64,000 nucleotides of DNA. Origin: Allodiplogaster sudhausi (Eukaryota > Nematoda > Chromadorea > Rhabditida > Diplogasteridae). The DNA is taken from the NCBI GenBank assembly GCA_945643635.1, contig CALZFC010000009.1, positions 2,336,001-2,400,000 of the forward strand, written 5' to 3'. The position numbers were made by a program, and so were the translations under genes. Under the pieces are notes generated by a model. The model made no database searches, was not told the origin of the DNA, and saw nothing but the letters and a program-made list of their open reading frames with translations. Below are positions 24,091-35,953 of the stretch, piece by piece (within the stretch, counting starts at the first letter, position 1; every line of letters begins with the position of its first letter).

Positions 24091-26402
24091 ATGCCGTCGG
24101 TGGTGATTGCGGGCGGGGGTCTGGTCGGTGCTCTGAATGCGTGTTTCTTCGCGAAGAGGGGCTGGGAGGTGGAGGTGTACGAGTTACGGCCAGGTTCGAC
24201 CTCTTCTCCATCTCTTCTACGTTTTCTTCTTTTCTCTGCAGATATCCGACAGATGGAGCACTTCCCTGGCCGGACTCTCAATCTCGCCCTCTCTTTCCGA
24301 GGAAAAGCAGCACTGGAAGCGGTGGGACTCCACGAGTACATCGAGAAGCAAGGTCGGCTTGTGTAATGAAGCTCTTCTACTTCGTCGTGTGGATAGATCG
24401 AGGGAACTAAAGACGTTTTTATGAAAGAACTGTCCTGACCGCAACAATAAAAAAGGGAGAGGAATGGGAAGACGGACCGCTCACTATGAGCGAAGCTATG
24501 CAGACTGACTTATGAAGTCAGGAAAATGAAACATTGAGCACGTACGTGCATCCGAATTAGAATGCGAATGATGTGAGGGAGTCATCGTGACATTTGAAGT
24601 CATCAGCTTGGGAGTTCTCATTCTCTTGTTGCAGGTGTTGAGATGCACGCGAGACTCGTCCACGAAGTGGGATGCAAGTCGCTTAATCGCCAACCTTACG
24701 GCCTCCCGGGAGAGGTATCAGGGGAGGCACACACAAATCGCCCTTCAAAATAGATTTAATTTTTTTTTCATTCCAAGCACATCGTAAGCATGAACCGCCG
24801 TCATTTGAACGAAGTGATGATCGAAGAGGCAGAAAAGACACGACGAGTCACTTTCTTCTTCCAGCATAAAGTGAAAGGGGTCGACTTGGTGAAGAACGAA
24901 CTCATCATCAGCAAGTTTGCACTTTTCATTCGATCGTCGTCTCCCTGTCTCTTCTTCGGATTCGTCTTCTTTCTTCTTTTCTACCATATCAACCTTGTAT
25001 TCCAAGCAATGGAATGGAGAAGCGTGCGAGAGCTGATCTGGTGATTGGCTGTGATGGAGCGCATTCGGCCGTCCGGAGATCTCTAATGACCCAGCCATCC
25101 TTCAACTACTCCCAGGAATACATTGAGCACGGCTACATCGAGTTATCCATTCTGCCGAAGAATAACCAAGTCAGTTGATTCGAGCTATCCGAAGCACATT
25201 TGGGGACAAGTCTCAGCATTGTGCAGTTTGCGATGGAGCCGAATGTCTTTCATCTCTGGCCGCGCGGCTCCTTCTGCCTTATCGCACTCCCCAACAGGTT
25301 TACATCTCTTCATTCTTCTCAACTTCCTAGACATTTCTAAATCTCATGCCAGGGACAAGACGTTTACTGTCAATCTCTTCGCCTCCTTCGCCACTTTCGA
25401 GTCCAAACTGTCGGATCGAGAGGGTGTCTTGAGCTTCTTCCGTAAGCACTTCAGCGACGCCCTCGATCTGATCACTGAGTCCGTCTTGGCAATCGGGGTT
25501 CCATGGGTCACGGCGGCATATCTTGGCAACTTCAGAGAACGGGTGGCTGCCCGTTTCGAAGAAGCACGTCCACAGACGTTGATTTCTCTGAAGTGCTCTC
25601 CTCACCACTTCGGAACGGGCTGCGTTCTCAGCGGAGATGCTGCTCATGCCATGGTGCCTTTCTATGGACAGGGCATGAACTGTGTTAGTCTCTCTCCAAA
25701 TCTTTCTTCTCTTTTACTTTCAGCTATCTTTCAGGGATTCGAAGACTGCCTGGTACTCAACGAGATCCTTGACGAATGCAATGAGGATATCAGTGGGAAG
25801 ATTAAAAATATTAATCAATTAATTAAAAGCATATTGTGTAGTCAATAAATGTTGTTTATAATTAGAGTCATCGCTTGCTCTCTACTCTGAGCGAAGAGTT
25901 GTCAATGCTCAGACCTGCAACGATCTCTCAATGTACAACTACAGCGAGGTTATTCACTTCTTTTAATTCTCACAATTAATTTTTTTTATTAAGTTGCGTA
26001 ATCTGGTAAATCACGCAAGTTACAAGCTACGGCAGAAGTTGGACCTCCTGCTCACTCGCAGCTTTGGCCCTGCATGGCTTCCTCTCTACTCCATGGTATC
26101 ATTTACCCGTTTACCTTACTTCGAGATCACCGAAACACGCGAGTGGCAGGACCGGGTAACGTTTTCTCTCTTTCATTCTCTCTCTCTCTATATATAAATA
26201 TATATATTTATATTTATATATATATGTATACGTTTATATTATATTATATATATACATATATGGATATACCTACATGCATATATGTATGTACATACTATGT
26301 GTTGAGGTGCTATCCCGCATTGGCTGGTTGACAGCCATCGGATTCGTCGCCATTCTTCTCTCGCTGTTCTCCTGCAGAATTGAGACCATTACTTCTGTGT
26401 AG
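24091..26402 (+). CDS. KMO: Kynurenine 3-monooxygenase
   Basis: Twelve exons join in phase to about 445 residues: 24091-24193, 24242-24352, 24635-24714, 24778-24914, 25007-25169, 25227-25297, 25353-25478, 25536-25683, 25735-25792, 25866-25948, 25994-26155 and 26307-26402. The FAD/NADPH-dependent enzyme hydroxylates L-kynurenine to 3-hydroxykynurenine on the outer mitochondrial membrane. The N-terminal dinucleotide-binding motif IAGGGLVGALNA lies at residues 6-17. LNLALSFRG follows, then GCDGAHSAVRR (158-168), YSQEYIEHGYIEL, MEPNVFHLWPRGSF and GDAAHAMVPFYGQGMN (297-312). The C-terminal exon encodes a membrane segment (TAIGFVAILLSLF), as in animal KMOs. The family is usually about 450-490 residues, so the model looks complete. 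A 57 bp in-frame segment, 25479-25535, is called an intron because it has GT/AG ends and is absent from the family. The start has almost no leader before the GGG motif, which is normal for KMO. Confidence 0.96.
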
Positions 26403-28491
26403 TAGTTATAGAACGTGATTTGAAAATCTAAACATATATCTACATACATACATATGTATATGTATCTGTATATATAGATGCAATTCATGTCTTCTTTTTT
26501 TGTAAAGTGAATAATATTCTTCTTTGGTTATCATATCATTCTCAACATTTATGTGATGCAAAAATATGAATGCATCCATGCCGGTTTGTAAGGTTTCGAA
26601 GATAATATTACGATTAACCGATCTGATAAAAGGGCCTCTGTGGGTCGGGAAGGCAGATCGGCAGTCGGCTTTAGCATTACATTGCTATCAATGAACGGAT
26701 TGGCAACTGCGTGGGAAAAAGTATTTGGTGACTTTATTATTAATAGTTATTTTAAATTTTTCATACCAACATATACTTGCAGTAACATAATATTACGGAA
26801 TTTTTTTTCGGCATATTTGGACGGACTGCTTACTGGATCAACCCCATACATTGCAAACGCTGTAGCCATTCGTCCAGAGTAAACTCCACTAACAATGGCT
26901 TGCTCGCTCTGTGCATTCATCGTTTCAGCATTGGCAACTAGCCAGGCGAAATTCCCTGAATCATGTTTGCGCGCCAATTCAAACGTCCAGAGCATACATG
27001 ATTGAGAAAGCAGACGGAAAAGAAGAGATTGAGTGAGTGGAGTGACTCGCGCAGTCACTCTAGCCGAATGTCCGCCCAGGCAGCGGCCGCTGTCCACCTT
27101 GTCTCCACCTCATCTTTGTCTCTCTAACTCACTGCGCTCTCTCTCTATCTCTCCATCATCTATCTACTCTGCTCGCTGCTGTTCCCTGTAGGCGACCCTT
27201 CTACAAATTCAATCTGAAACATCCTTCATTTTGTTTGAAAGTGAGGCTTAGCCGTGAAGAAAAGCCTCAAGTTGAGTGCCGCATTTAACTGCCTTTCTTT
27301 CTGGAATGACTTGGCTTTTGGCAGGAAAGAGAGGCCTGTTAGGAATACATTTCGCCAGAGTAGAATCGACACCCCAATGTGGAGAAGAAATAAAGAGAAG
27401 AAATGCGATCTGGCGAGAAAGGAGACTCATTTCTGCCTGTGGCAGCCAGCCATTCACGCGTCGGCGCCCCTTTAGGAAACCATCGCTTTCTATAACATTC
27501 ACCGTGAGATTCTCTCCTCTTTTTCCATTACTGATTGAGACATCACGAATTTTAAACGAGAGCTTATCCGTGTCGCAGCTTTATTTAGGTATCAGTAAAA
27601 ACTATGTACATACATACATACATATATATATATTTTTTTTTCTAATTCAATGCTTCGGTTGTAATTGATGGTGTCATTGGTGTGCCTCGCAATCTCTGCA
27701 CCACCTGTGCCTCCTCTCGGTTCTCTCTAACCTTGCCTCCCTGGCTCTCTCGCTTATCTCCCCTTGGTCTCTCTCCATATCGGTGTCACTGTTGGCAGTG
27801 TGTTGCCTGTCTTGCCAGAGAGGGAGCGAAGGCGGGCCCCGTGAACACGCGCTGAGTCAGCATGCTGCAATGCCTACTCAGCACGGGCTCTCTTCCCCTC
27901 AGATCAATCAGTTTGCTTCCGGACGTCTCCTCTCTCTCTCACGCTTCTTTCTCTCTTTCACTCCTTTTCTGTGCCTTGCATTTATTGAATCGCGACAGGT
28001 GCATGTGGTTTCGATCGCTCATATCTCATTTCGTCATTGGAAAATTAATTAATCGAGAATAAAAACATCATCGCAGCATTTTGATTTAGAAAAAAACACA
28101 ACACAATAAAAAAAGAAATTTAGTGAAAATTGTTTAGCCGCTTTCCAAAACCATCTGTAGCATTTAACGCAATTGGCTGCGTTTTTGTTCAAAATGTGAA
28201 TTGCTCTGGTTATTTCAAAACACTGCAGCCTTCCTGTCAATTATATGAAGTAAAGTTCCTCTCCAAAAGTCGTTCATCTTATCCTCGCAGCATACACAAA
28301 CAGAGGAAGAAGCGTTTCTCCTTCTCTTCTAGTATCCTCCACAGTCAACTTTGTCTCTCCTTCTCGCACTTTGCCTTTTCCCTCGCCTTGCGTTGCTCAT
28401 CCCTCTCTAATCTTCATGTACTCTCTTCTTCCTTGAATGCCGTAGGCAATCAACTTGATGAGGATCCGCGTGATTATAGAGAAGAGAAGAG
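26403..28491. other. Spacer between KMO and RhoGDI
   Basis: Contains AT/TACATA-rich simple sequence near 26440-26475 and 27603-27640, repeat copy B (listed separately), and AT-rich DNA leading to the RhoGDI start. No other gene was recognised. Confidence 0.5.
26862..27200. repeat. Dispersed direct repeat, copy B
   Basis: Second copy of the element at 22922-23260, same orientation and roughly 80 percent alike by eye. It lies about 0.5 kb downstream of the KMO stop codon. The minus-strand frame is longer here: it reads RKHDSGNFAWLVAN and stays open to about 26747. Sequence outside the blocks diverges quickly on both sides. Confidence 0.8.
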
Positions 28492-29416
28492 ATGGCCGAG
28501 CAAGGCTCTGACAACATCTCCGACGACACTCCCGTTGACTCTCTCTACAAGCCGCCTGAGCAGAAGAGCATTGCTGAGATACTCAGCGCTGATAAGGTTC
28601 CCTCCTGCCATCATTTCATTTAAGGGAAAACTATTATCGCACACGAAACATAGGAAGACGAGTCGCTCGAATTGTACAAGCAGAAGCTGCTCGGCTCTGC
28701 ACCTCAGGATGTCATCATTGATGAAACTGATCCGCGTGTCGTTCTCCTCACAAACATCTCCCTTCTGGTTGACAACGAGGCCAAGATATCAATGGATCTC
28801 ACCAAAGCAAGTAAGTATTCTCATACTTTTTATTTATTTAACCACACTCTTCATCACTGTCTAAGTACATACTACATACCTGCAGCCATTCACTTTTTCT
28901 TATGTATGATTTTTGATGAAATAATAGTTAAAAGAATTAATATCTGCATGAATAACAAAAAGGTGAATTCAGCTGTAATGGATGACATTATCTTCCGGAT
29001 AAAAGAAGACGCCAAATATCAGCTTCAATTCAATTTCTACATTCAACGTGAGATTGTGACAGGAATGAAGTATATCCACAAGGTCACCAAGATGGGCATT
29101 ACTGGTTGGTGGGACTTATTTTTAGAGACAAATTATCTAGACTGGCTCTAAATTGTATTTCAGTGGATAAGGACGAATTCATGGTTGGATCGTACGCGCC
29201 CAAGAATGAACTGCAGTCCTACTCCACGCCAGTTGAGGAAGCTCCAAGCGGTATCATTTTATTATCTATTGATTTTTCTTTGCTGATTGCATTGTTCCCC
29301 TTGCACTAGGTATGCTTCACCGAGGGAAGTACAAAGTGCACTCCCTCATTACGGATGACGACAAGCATGAATGGCTCAAGTGGACGTGGACCCTCGAGAT
29401 TGCCAAGGACTGGTGA
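28492..29416 (+). CDS. rhi-1: Rho GDP-dissociation inhibitor (RhoGDI)
   Basis: Five exons, 28492-28596, 28654-28810, 28973-29104, 29164-29250 and 29310-29416, join in phase to 195 residues, the normal length of the family. RhoGDI is a cytosolic chaperone. It masks the prenyl tail of Rho, Rac and Cdc42 and holds them in the GDP form (family knowledge). The acidic flexible N-terminus is followed by a switch-binding helix region (DESLELYKQKLLGS). The beta-sandwich that forms the prenyl pocket follows: YQLQFNFYIQREIVTGMKYI, DKDEFMVGSYAPK, TPVEEAPSGML, TDDDKHEWLKWTW and the C-terminal IAKDW, all hallmarks of the family. The symbol follows the Caenorhabditis name. The acceptor of exon 3 was chosen at 28971-28972 because it restores frame. 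The gene converges on the TOM1-like gene about 1 kb downstream. Confidence 0.95.
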
Positions 29417-30391
29417 CCAGAACAGCCACATCTGTTTTATCTCATTCCCTCTCTCGTTCGTGTACCCTTGTAGAATTTTGCCATTGATCCACGTTAGCTA
29501 TGCCTGCAAGAGCTTTTTATTTGCTTAGATGTTTTTTCTTTATTCGGTAATATCAATGATGTCAGAGCCCCAGTTTCACTTCCTATCGGTTCCGATGAAG
29601 TATGTATGTTCATTCTCCTGTATCTGATCCGGTATGCTACGCCTATCTTATCGTTCTTTACACTTTGCCTCTTCATTCCCTTCTCATTCTATTTATTGGC
29701 CTAATTTCGCTTATTAATTCACCCGCCCGAGTTCGTGTATTCAAACTTCTTTTTTCTTATCGCCGGCTTATAAAAAAAGAAAATCAATGAAGCCGTGACT
29801 TATTCCGCAACTCTTTAAGAAATGGCACGATGTTGGTACAAGATGAATGACTGGGTGATCAAAAATTGAGAGGAGAGCTTTTTTCATTCAAAAGCTGTAA
29901 ATTTTTTTATACACAATATGATTGAAGCAAGCGATAATGATTAAAAATACGACCTTCAGCGATAGTCTGAAACTGTAGCAGATACATACATATGTGCATG
30001 GAAATAGCGAGTTGGAAGTGTCGATTTCTAAGAGGCAGACCGTGGGACACGAGAATCGACTACAACAGTTGATACCTGCCCTCAAGAAACCGCAAAAGTG
30101 AGAGAGGGTAACCGCGCAAAATGACAAAAAAAGTACAACAGCACTGACAAAATGATAGGGTACCTTAAGCAGTAGACCATGAAGGAATGTTTAGAATGTG
30201 AGTTCAGACCTAGAGAGCAAAAACAGCGAGAGATGAGAGAGAGCGAGGGAGATTGAGAGAAAGAGCTGCCCATGAAATATCCAGTGCATTTAAATATTTA
30301 GTACTTTAGAGAGAGAGAGCAAGTGCATAAGAGTGCTTTGTACAGGCCAGAAGCAGGAAAGGCCATAGACGCAGAGATTCACTCGAACTGC
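29417..30391. other. Convergent 3' spacer between RhoGDI and TOM1-like gene
   Basis: AT-rich DNA shared by the 3' ends of two convergent genes. A GA-rich patch lies near 30220-30330. No gene or clear canonical polyadenylation signal was identified on either strand. Confidence 0.5.
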
Positions 30392-33300
30392 TCAGAGCTT
30401 CTCATTCTCGTCGTCCTTCTTGGTCGGCTTCGTAGCTGAAATGGGTCATAAAACGGAATATGTAAATGGAACAAGAAATAGCCACGAAACGGAAACCTTG
30501 CTGTCCTTCTCCGTGCGCCTGAATCCACGCCGCCATTTCAGCTGCCTCAGCTTCGGTGGCCGGTGGAGCCTCCTGGGTCCTCTGCGCGGTGGCCGCCGCG
30601 AGTCCAAGTGCCGCCTGCTGCTCAGCATTCGCTGCGTACGCGCTAAAGAGAAGCAGCCGTTAATTCAAGATCAAAAAAGATCTCTATTTATTAAACACAA
30701 ACATGATTTGTGACCTATAATGAAAGTTTAGACTGACTTCTCAGATGAGGAAGACTGATCATTGGCCTGAGCAACTTCTGAAAAATATGAAATGTGAAAG
30801 AAAAGTTAATTAATATGTATAAAAAGGAAGGAAAAAGAAAATAAAGCGTAATGAATAATTGCGGATTCTTCTGACTGAGTGCAGAGAGTTGCTTCTCGAG
30901 GGAGGGCGCCTCTTCGCCTCCGCCAAGATTGATGAGATCCTCTCCTCCGCCGGTCGCTGTCTTCGCTGCGCCTTCGCCGGTGCGATTCGCCATCCAACGG
31001 TCATACTTCTCGAAGACGCTGTTGAACTCGTCGTTCACCACCAGGAGCTCGACTTAAAAAAATACATGTAATCAGTCGACAGATATGCTGGTTAAAAAAT
31101 TTTGTACGGCAAAAAATGGCAGTAAAATGGACGGACAGGTGACTTGCTCATTGGAGATGACTCGGATGAGATCGAGGACTCGCTGCTGCATGGACTTGGT
31201 CGTGGAGTGCAGCTCCTTGATCAGCTCCAGCTCTTCGGGCGTCTCTCCGCCCGCAGTGATCTCCGTTAGCATCTCACGAAGAACCTTCAACGAGCCACTT
31301 ATTCATTTACATAATAATATGTGTAAGCAATGCTGAATAGATCATTAAATATATACTATTATATACTATTCATACCTTGAGATTGGAGTTGACCACATCG
31401 ATGTCGCCGCGCAACTTGGAGAGCTGCTCGTTGTCCGGGTCGATTGGCATCGTTCTGTCCGTGACAGCCACGATCTCGGATGGATTGTGGCTCTGAATGA
31501 GTGGAGTCCAATTTGACAGAGATAGACAAGCCATGGGGATTCAACTACTTCCAGACATGCACATCCACTCTCTCTCTCTGTCTGTTACCGCATCGACGAC
31601 CTCGCTGGCTGGTGGTCTGCTGCTCGGAGCGGGGAAGACTGTCTGAAATGGCACGACACTACCACCAATCACGAACCACTTATAGCACACAAGCAAAAGG
31701 GACACACTGATTACAACAACAACAACTAAATTTAGCACCAGTTAAAATCAAGGACGATTACGCTAATCACCCCACGTTCTCCATCCCCAGCGTGCAGCGT
31801 ATAAAATATTCATGAAGCATGGCACGTCATTTTGCGAACGTTAGTGAAATAGGAAAAAAAGATGTGTGTGTGCATAGAAAAATATGAATATGTAGATGCG
31901 CAAATACCCTCTTGGGCGTGATGATGGGAGCGAGAGAGTCGAGATCAGTAGCAGGGAACTCGACACCCTTCGCCTTCAGATCTTCGTAGACTTGGACGAC
32001 ACCGACGAGTTCTGGATCGCTTCGGAAAGCGTCTGCCCATGCCTGAAAATATTGTATTCTTGTTCTTCACTCACAATGAAATGTGTTGTCCGTTATGCAA
32101 TCTTTATTGTTATCAGAGCTCGAGATGCATTTTTGCTCTCCTGTCTTTTGTTTATGTGAAGAAGCAATGTCTTATGTACTGGAGGAATTGAAAGTAAGAA
32201 ATCGACAGAAAGGAGACCTTTTGTTGTGCGACGGAAAATTCTAGCCAAAAGTGAAAGCTTGGAGAGTTAGCAGAATGTAGCGAGAAAGCGAGAAGCGTAA
32301 CCGTGACAGGCAAGCAAGTTGCGCGCCCCCAAAAGTGCAGCAGACAAATAACGCAATGATGACCCACTTTGAGGAAGAAGAGAAAGAGGAGGAATGGACG
32401 AAGAGGAGAAGTGGAAGTTGCTTGCTTGAATCATAAGCAAGCGCTTGCTCTATTTTTGCTTTCGTTGAGAAAAAAGAATCGTCATCCATTTACTAGCCTG
32501 AATCAACGAAAGAACTCGTTCCTGGATGATTTGAGGGGCATCAAACTTCGGGCCGATGAGCTTGACGAGATCCAACACGAAGTCCTGAATCAACTGAGAC
32601 TGTATAAATTCACTGTATACATTCTGTATATATTCCGTAGACTGTATGGCTGGTATCAGTAAAATATCACCTAAGTCCATAAATTACCCTAAAAAAAATC
32701 ACCCTGCTCCATCTGTGACCGCTTTTTTTCTTCTCCCAGCTTCTTTCTGTTGGTTGTTGTCCGTTATGAAAGGGCGTTCCACTGTCCCGCACAACTATTC
32801 CCACTGTCTTGCCTTGTTGCAGACGAGAACATGGAATCGATGGTCGCCATTCTTGACACAAGTCTCGAGGACGGTCAGAGTGTACATCACGATGGAGTTG
32901 TTCTTCGACATCTGCGTGTGCAGCCTCTTGCGAATCGCACGGATTGCCTCTCTTCCACTGCAACAGTCAAATCGGAATTACCGTGCAACCTTACGGTTCT
33001 TTTGTTTCTCGCAGCTCAGATCCTGTTCATGTTCGACCGTATTTCTTCTTATTTCTTCAACAATAAAATGTGTCAGGCAAGAAATGCAAGTGAAACGTGT
33101 CCCTCTCTAAACGAGCAACACCCGTCTATTTTTCTATTTTTTAACATTTCGGCTGAAGCATGCGGAGTTTTACGACTTTTTCAATAGTCATGAAAGAATT
33201 CCCCTCCCTTCTGAATCGTTGCCTGTCTGCTTGTTCAAGGATGCAGGAGGAAGAAAGGATCTCCAAACGAAGTGAACACATATAAACGTGCCAGTGCCTA

Positions 33301-34297
33301 TGCAGTTGTATAAACGACACAACAAAGGATGTGATCGATACCCTTCTTCGGTGTGGATGATGAAGTCAACAATCTCCATGTTGAGGCCCCAGTTCTCCGT
33401 GGCCAGTGTGATTGCATCAGTGGCTTGTTCTGCAAGAATCGTATGAGGGCATCTGCAGGACAGTCAAATCGGGCGTCTGTACAAACTCTCATTTTGTGTC
33501 TCCATTCAGAGAATTGCAATTCCCTCGAAGTTTTCGTTATAAAGACTGAGAAAGGAAGGAAGAGGCCATCAAAGAAGAAGAGGAAAAAACAACAGAAAGC
33601 CAGTTGGGAAAGAATTGGAGAAGAGTAGCGAAAAAGCCCTGAAACATGAGAGTGGCTGATTCGGTCCGGCTTCTCCTCTCATCACGTTATGCCTTCCCCC
33701 AATATCTAGCTCGGCCCGTTTCCCTGAGCAACACTCGCCAGTCAGTCCCTCCATTCTTCTTCTTCTTCTTCTCTGTTCACCGCAAAACGAGTTTGATTCT
33801 TAAGGGCTACGTGTCCAACCATGAATCGCCATGAAGAGAGTGTTCCCAGAAATATCTAGAAGACGAGTGGTAAGAGCAGAAGAATAGTATAAGGAGAGCT
33901 TAGAAAGAGAAGGAGAAAAAGAGTGAGAGTGAGAGAGAGAGAGAGATGGAGAGAGAGATTCAGAGTCAGAGACACACAAAGGGAACAAGAATAAAACATA
34001 ATGGATGAACAGAGTAAGTGAATCGTTTGCCACCACAAAGAATACAGATTCAGTCCAGGTGGCCACATTCATCCACGAAGGAGTGATTAGTAAAAGAACA
34101 CAAAAAAGAACTATTAGGGTGAGGAAAGGTCCAAACCGATTGATAATTTGACTAGTGGCGCGCTTACCAATTTTCTTCCCGACGGTTGTATTGAATGGGT
34201 TTCCCTGGAAGAGTTCAGTGACAGATTCTCCGACTTTGGCAGCGGCTTCTCGAGCAGTTTCCACTGCAGAATTCATCTGGTCCTGCACGCTGCTCAT
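30392..34297 (-). CDS. TOM1: TOM1-like VHS/GAT domain endosomal sorting adaptor
   Basis: Twelve minus-strand exons join in phase to about 433 residues: 34168-34297, 33342-33429, 32825-32957, 32498-32599, 31908-32042, 31589-31642, 31376-31492, 31144-31284, 30876-31047, 30738-30777, 30497-30642 and 30392-30435. TOM1 family adaptors bind ubiquitinated cargo, Tollip and clathrin on endosomes. After an Ala/Glu-rich leader (about residues 1-31), the VHS domain reads [63 protein letters not shown] and [13 protein letters not shown]. The GAT domain reads [40 protein letters not shown] and [14 protein letters not shown]. The tail has an acidic box ([11 protein letters not shown], like the TOM1 DLID motif) and ends KKDDENEKL. 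Intron 4 appears to start with GC. The ATG sits two bases after a TTGCAG acceptor. The acceptor of exon 9 (GTCGAG) is weak but is the only one keeping frame. Confidence 0.94.
33910..33960. repeat. GA-rich tract in TOM1-like intron 1
   Basis: Short purine run in the first intron of the minus-strand gene. It is a pyrimidine tract on the sense strand. Confidence 0.85.
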
Positions 34298-34380
34298 CTC
34301 TGCAAGTGATGCATAGGCGAGAGAGAAGGGAGAGGGAGTGAGAGAGCGAGAGCGAGAGAGGGACAGAGGGAGCTAGGGAT

Positions 34381-34383
<3 letters not shown>

Positions 34384-34422
<39 letters not shown>
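34384..34422. repeat. (GA)n microsatellite just upstream of the TOM1-like gene
   Basis: Nearly 20 uninterrupted GA units, 90-130 bp upstream of the TOM1-like ATG. It sits inside a longer purine block (about 34311-34455) that ends in GTGTGTGAGAG. It falls in the likely outron or promoter of the gene. Confidence 0.93.
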
Positions 34423-34430
<8 letters not shown>

Positions 34431-35697
34431 AGAGTGTGTGTGAGAGAAGGGAGTAGCGAAGAGACACGAATGCCTCTGACTCAACTCACGGGATGCGATC
34501 GAAGTTGCAGAGACACAACACACACAATACACACAGGGCATACAAACATCAGTGCCAAGTGGTGAGAGCGAGGCAGCAACCCCCGTGCCACTGGGCCCTC
34601 CGATAACAAATCGCTCGCTCTCTCGTCCCTTCCAGAACACTTTTCTCTTTCCGAATAACTTTCGCAGTATAAGGGAGCGAAGTGATTATGAGCGACTTTC
34701 AAGGATAAGACAATGGAGATAAATGGCATTGGATGTTGCCGTGCAACGGCTGAGAACTACAAGGAAGGGAGGGAGGGAGGGCAGGACGGAGGAGCTCTTC
34801 CTCTTCTCTAGCCGGCTCCTGCAATCGAACGGGACGTGCCTCACTTGGACATCCATCGATCCTCGCCTCTGGCAAGCCGCTGCTCATTCTTGTGGCCAAG
34901 ACATGGCAGTCGGTGCTCTCTCCCCTCTGCTTTCTCTCCCTCCCTCAGTCTCTGCCTCTCTCTCTCTTTATCTCTCTCTCTCACTCTCTGTGGGTTCTCA
35001 TTTCTTGCTCAAATTAAAACTGCCTTGCGAAATACACCCCTCATGCCTCATTCACTCATTATCATCGCGGCATGCTCATGCTATAAACGGCGTTCTCTTC
35101 AGTGGAACGGACACGCTATAAACAACCATAGTGAGCTGTATAATCTCGAGATAATAGCCAGTTAGTATCGGATGCAGAGACAAGACTGTTCTGCAGGGTC
35201 CGCAGTAACGAGAATGAGAAAAATGCGCGATAAGTCAGCAACTAATCGCACACAAAAAAAGCTCACAACTCTTCTCAGGCTCGAGAGAGCAAGAGAAGAA
35301 GTGAGGAAAGCGGATGATAGAATGGTGATAAACACCGCCAGGCAGAGCCAGATTATCACGACGAGTGAGAGCGAGGGGAAAACAAACAAGAGCAGCGACC
35401 AGTCGAGGCCACCGCTCGCATCGGGAGCGCGCCCCCTCACGTGGAAGGCGTCTCCTCAGGTTACGCAACCCATTCCTCCTGTCTCACTTTAATGCTTCTC
35501 TCTCTCCTTCTTTAGTCGTGTTTACATATAATTCAGTTGCAAAAAAAGCATCTCGCTCATACCACAAGAAGAAATAACCTCATGAGGTGCTCAACGAAGC
35601 GTCACCGCTTGTTCATTCTTATTTTAAATTTTGATTTCCCGCTTAAGCCGCACTGCGACCGCAACGCGCTCGGTTGGCGTTCGGCCTGCAGCGTGGG

Positions 35698-35702
35698 CCA
35701 AT
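35698..35702 (+). promoter_or_regulatory. Upstream CCAAT box of the PDI promoter
   Basis: CCAAT within GGGCCAATCAG, 32 bp upstream of the ER-stress-type element. GGGCCAATCAG fits the extended NF-Y context. It is followed by a GC box-like GGGGCGGAG. Confidence 0.6.
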
Positions 35703-35729
35703 CAGAGGCGAGGGGCGGAGCTTGCCTGG

Positions 35730-35748
35730 CCAATAGGAGAGAACCACG
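35730..35748 (+). promoter_or_regulatory. ER stress response element (CCAAT-N9-CCACG) of the PDI gene
   Basis: The sequence reads CCAAT, exactly nine bases, then CCACG. This is a perfect match to the ERSE that NF-Y together with ATF6 or XBP1 uses to induce ER chaperone genes in vertebrates. It lies about 206 bp upstream of the PDI start codon, where such elements normally act. A CACGTGG ACGT-core motif follows at 35813-35819. The match is direct; function in this organism is inferred. Confidence 0.7.
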
Positions 35749-35953
35749 GGCGGAACCCGGCCAAGGCCGCGACGAGTGAAGAAGCGGGGAAGAGGCCGGT
35801 CAGTGAAGAGTACACGTGGACGAGTGAGAGTGGCCGAGAGAGTGTGTTAAGTGGAGAGATTGCAGAGAAGAAGAGGGTGGAGCACAGCCAGAGTCGCGGC
35901 TGGAGCATCAAGAGAAAGGAGCCAAGGAAGCCGGCAGTCAGTGTGATCGCAAG

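Larger units (their letters stand above)
34298..35953. other. Divergent promoter region between TOM1-like and PDI genes
   Basis: Holds the GA microsatellite near TOM1 and a CT-rich patch at about 34925-34990. From about 35640 it becomes a GC-rich promoter for PDI with CCAAT boxes and an ER-stress-type element (listed separately). No open frame here has gene-like structure. Confidence 0.6.
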
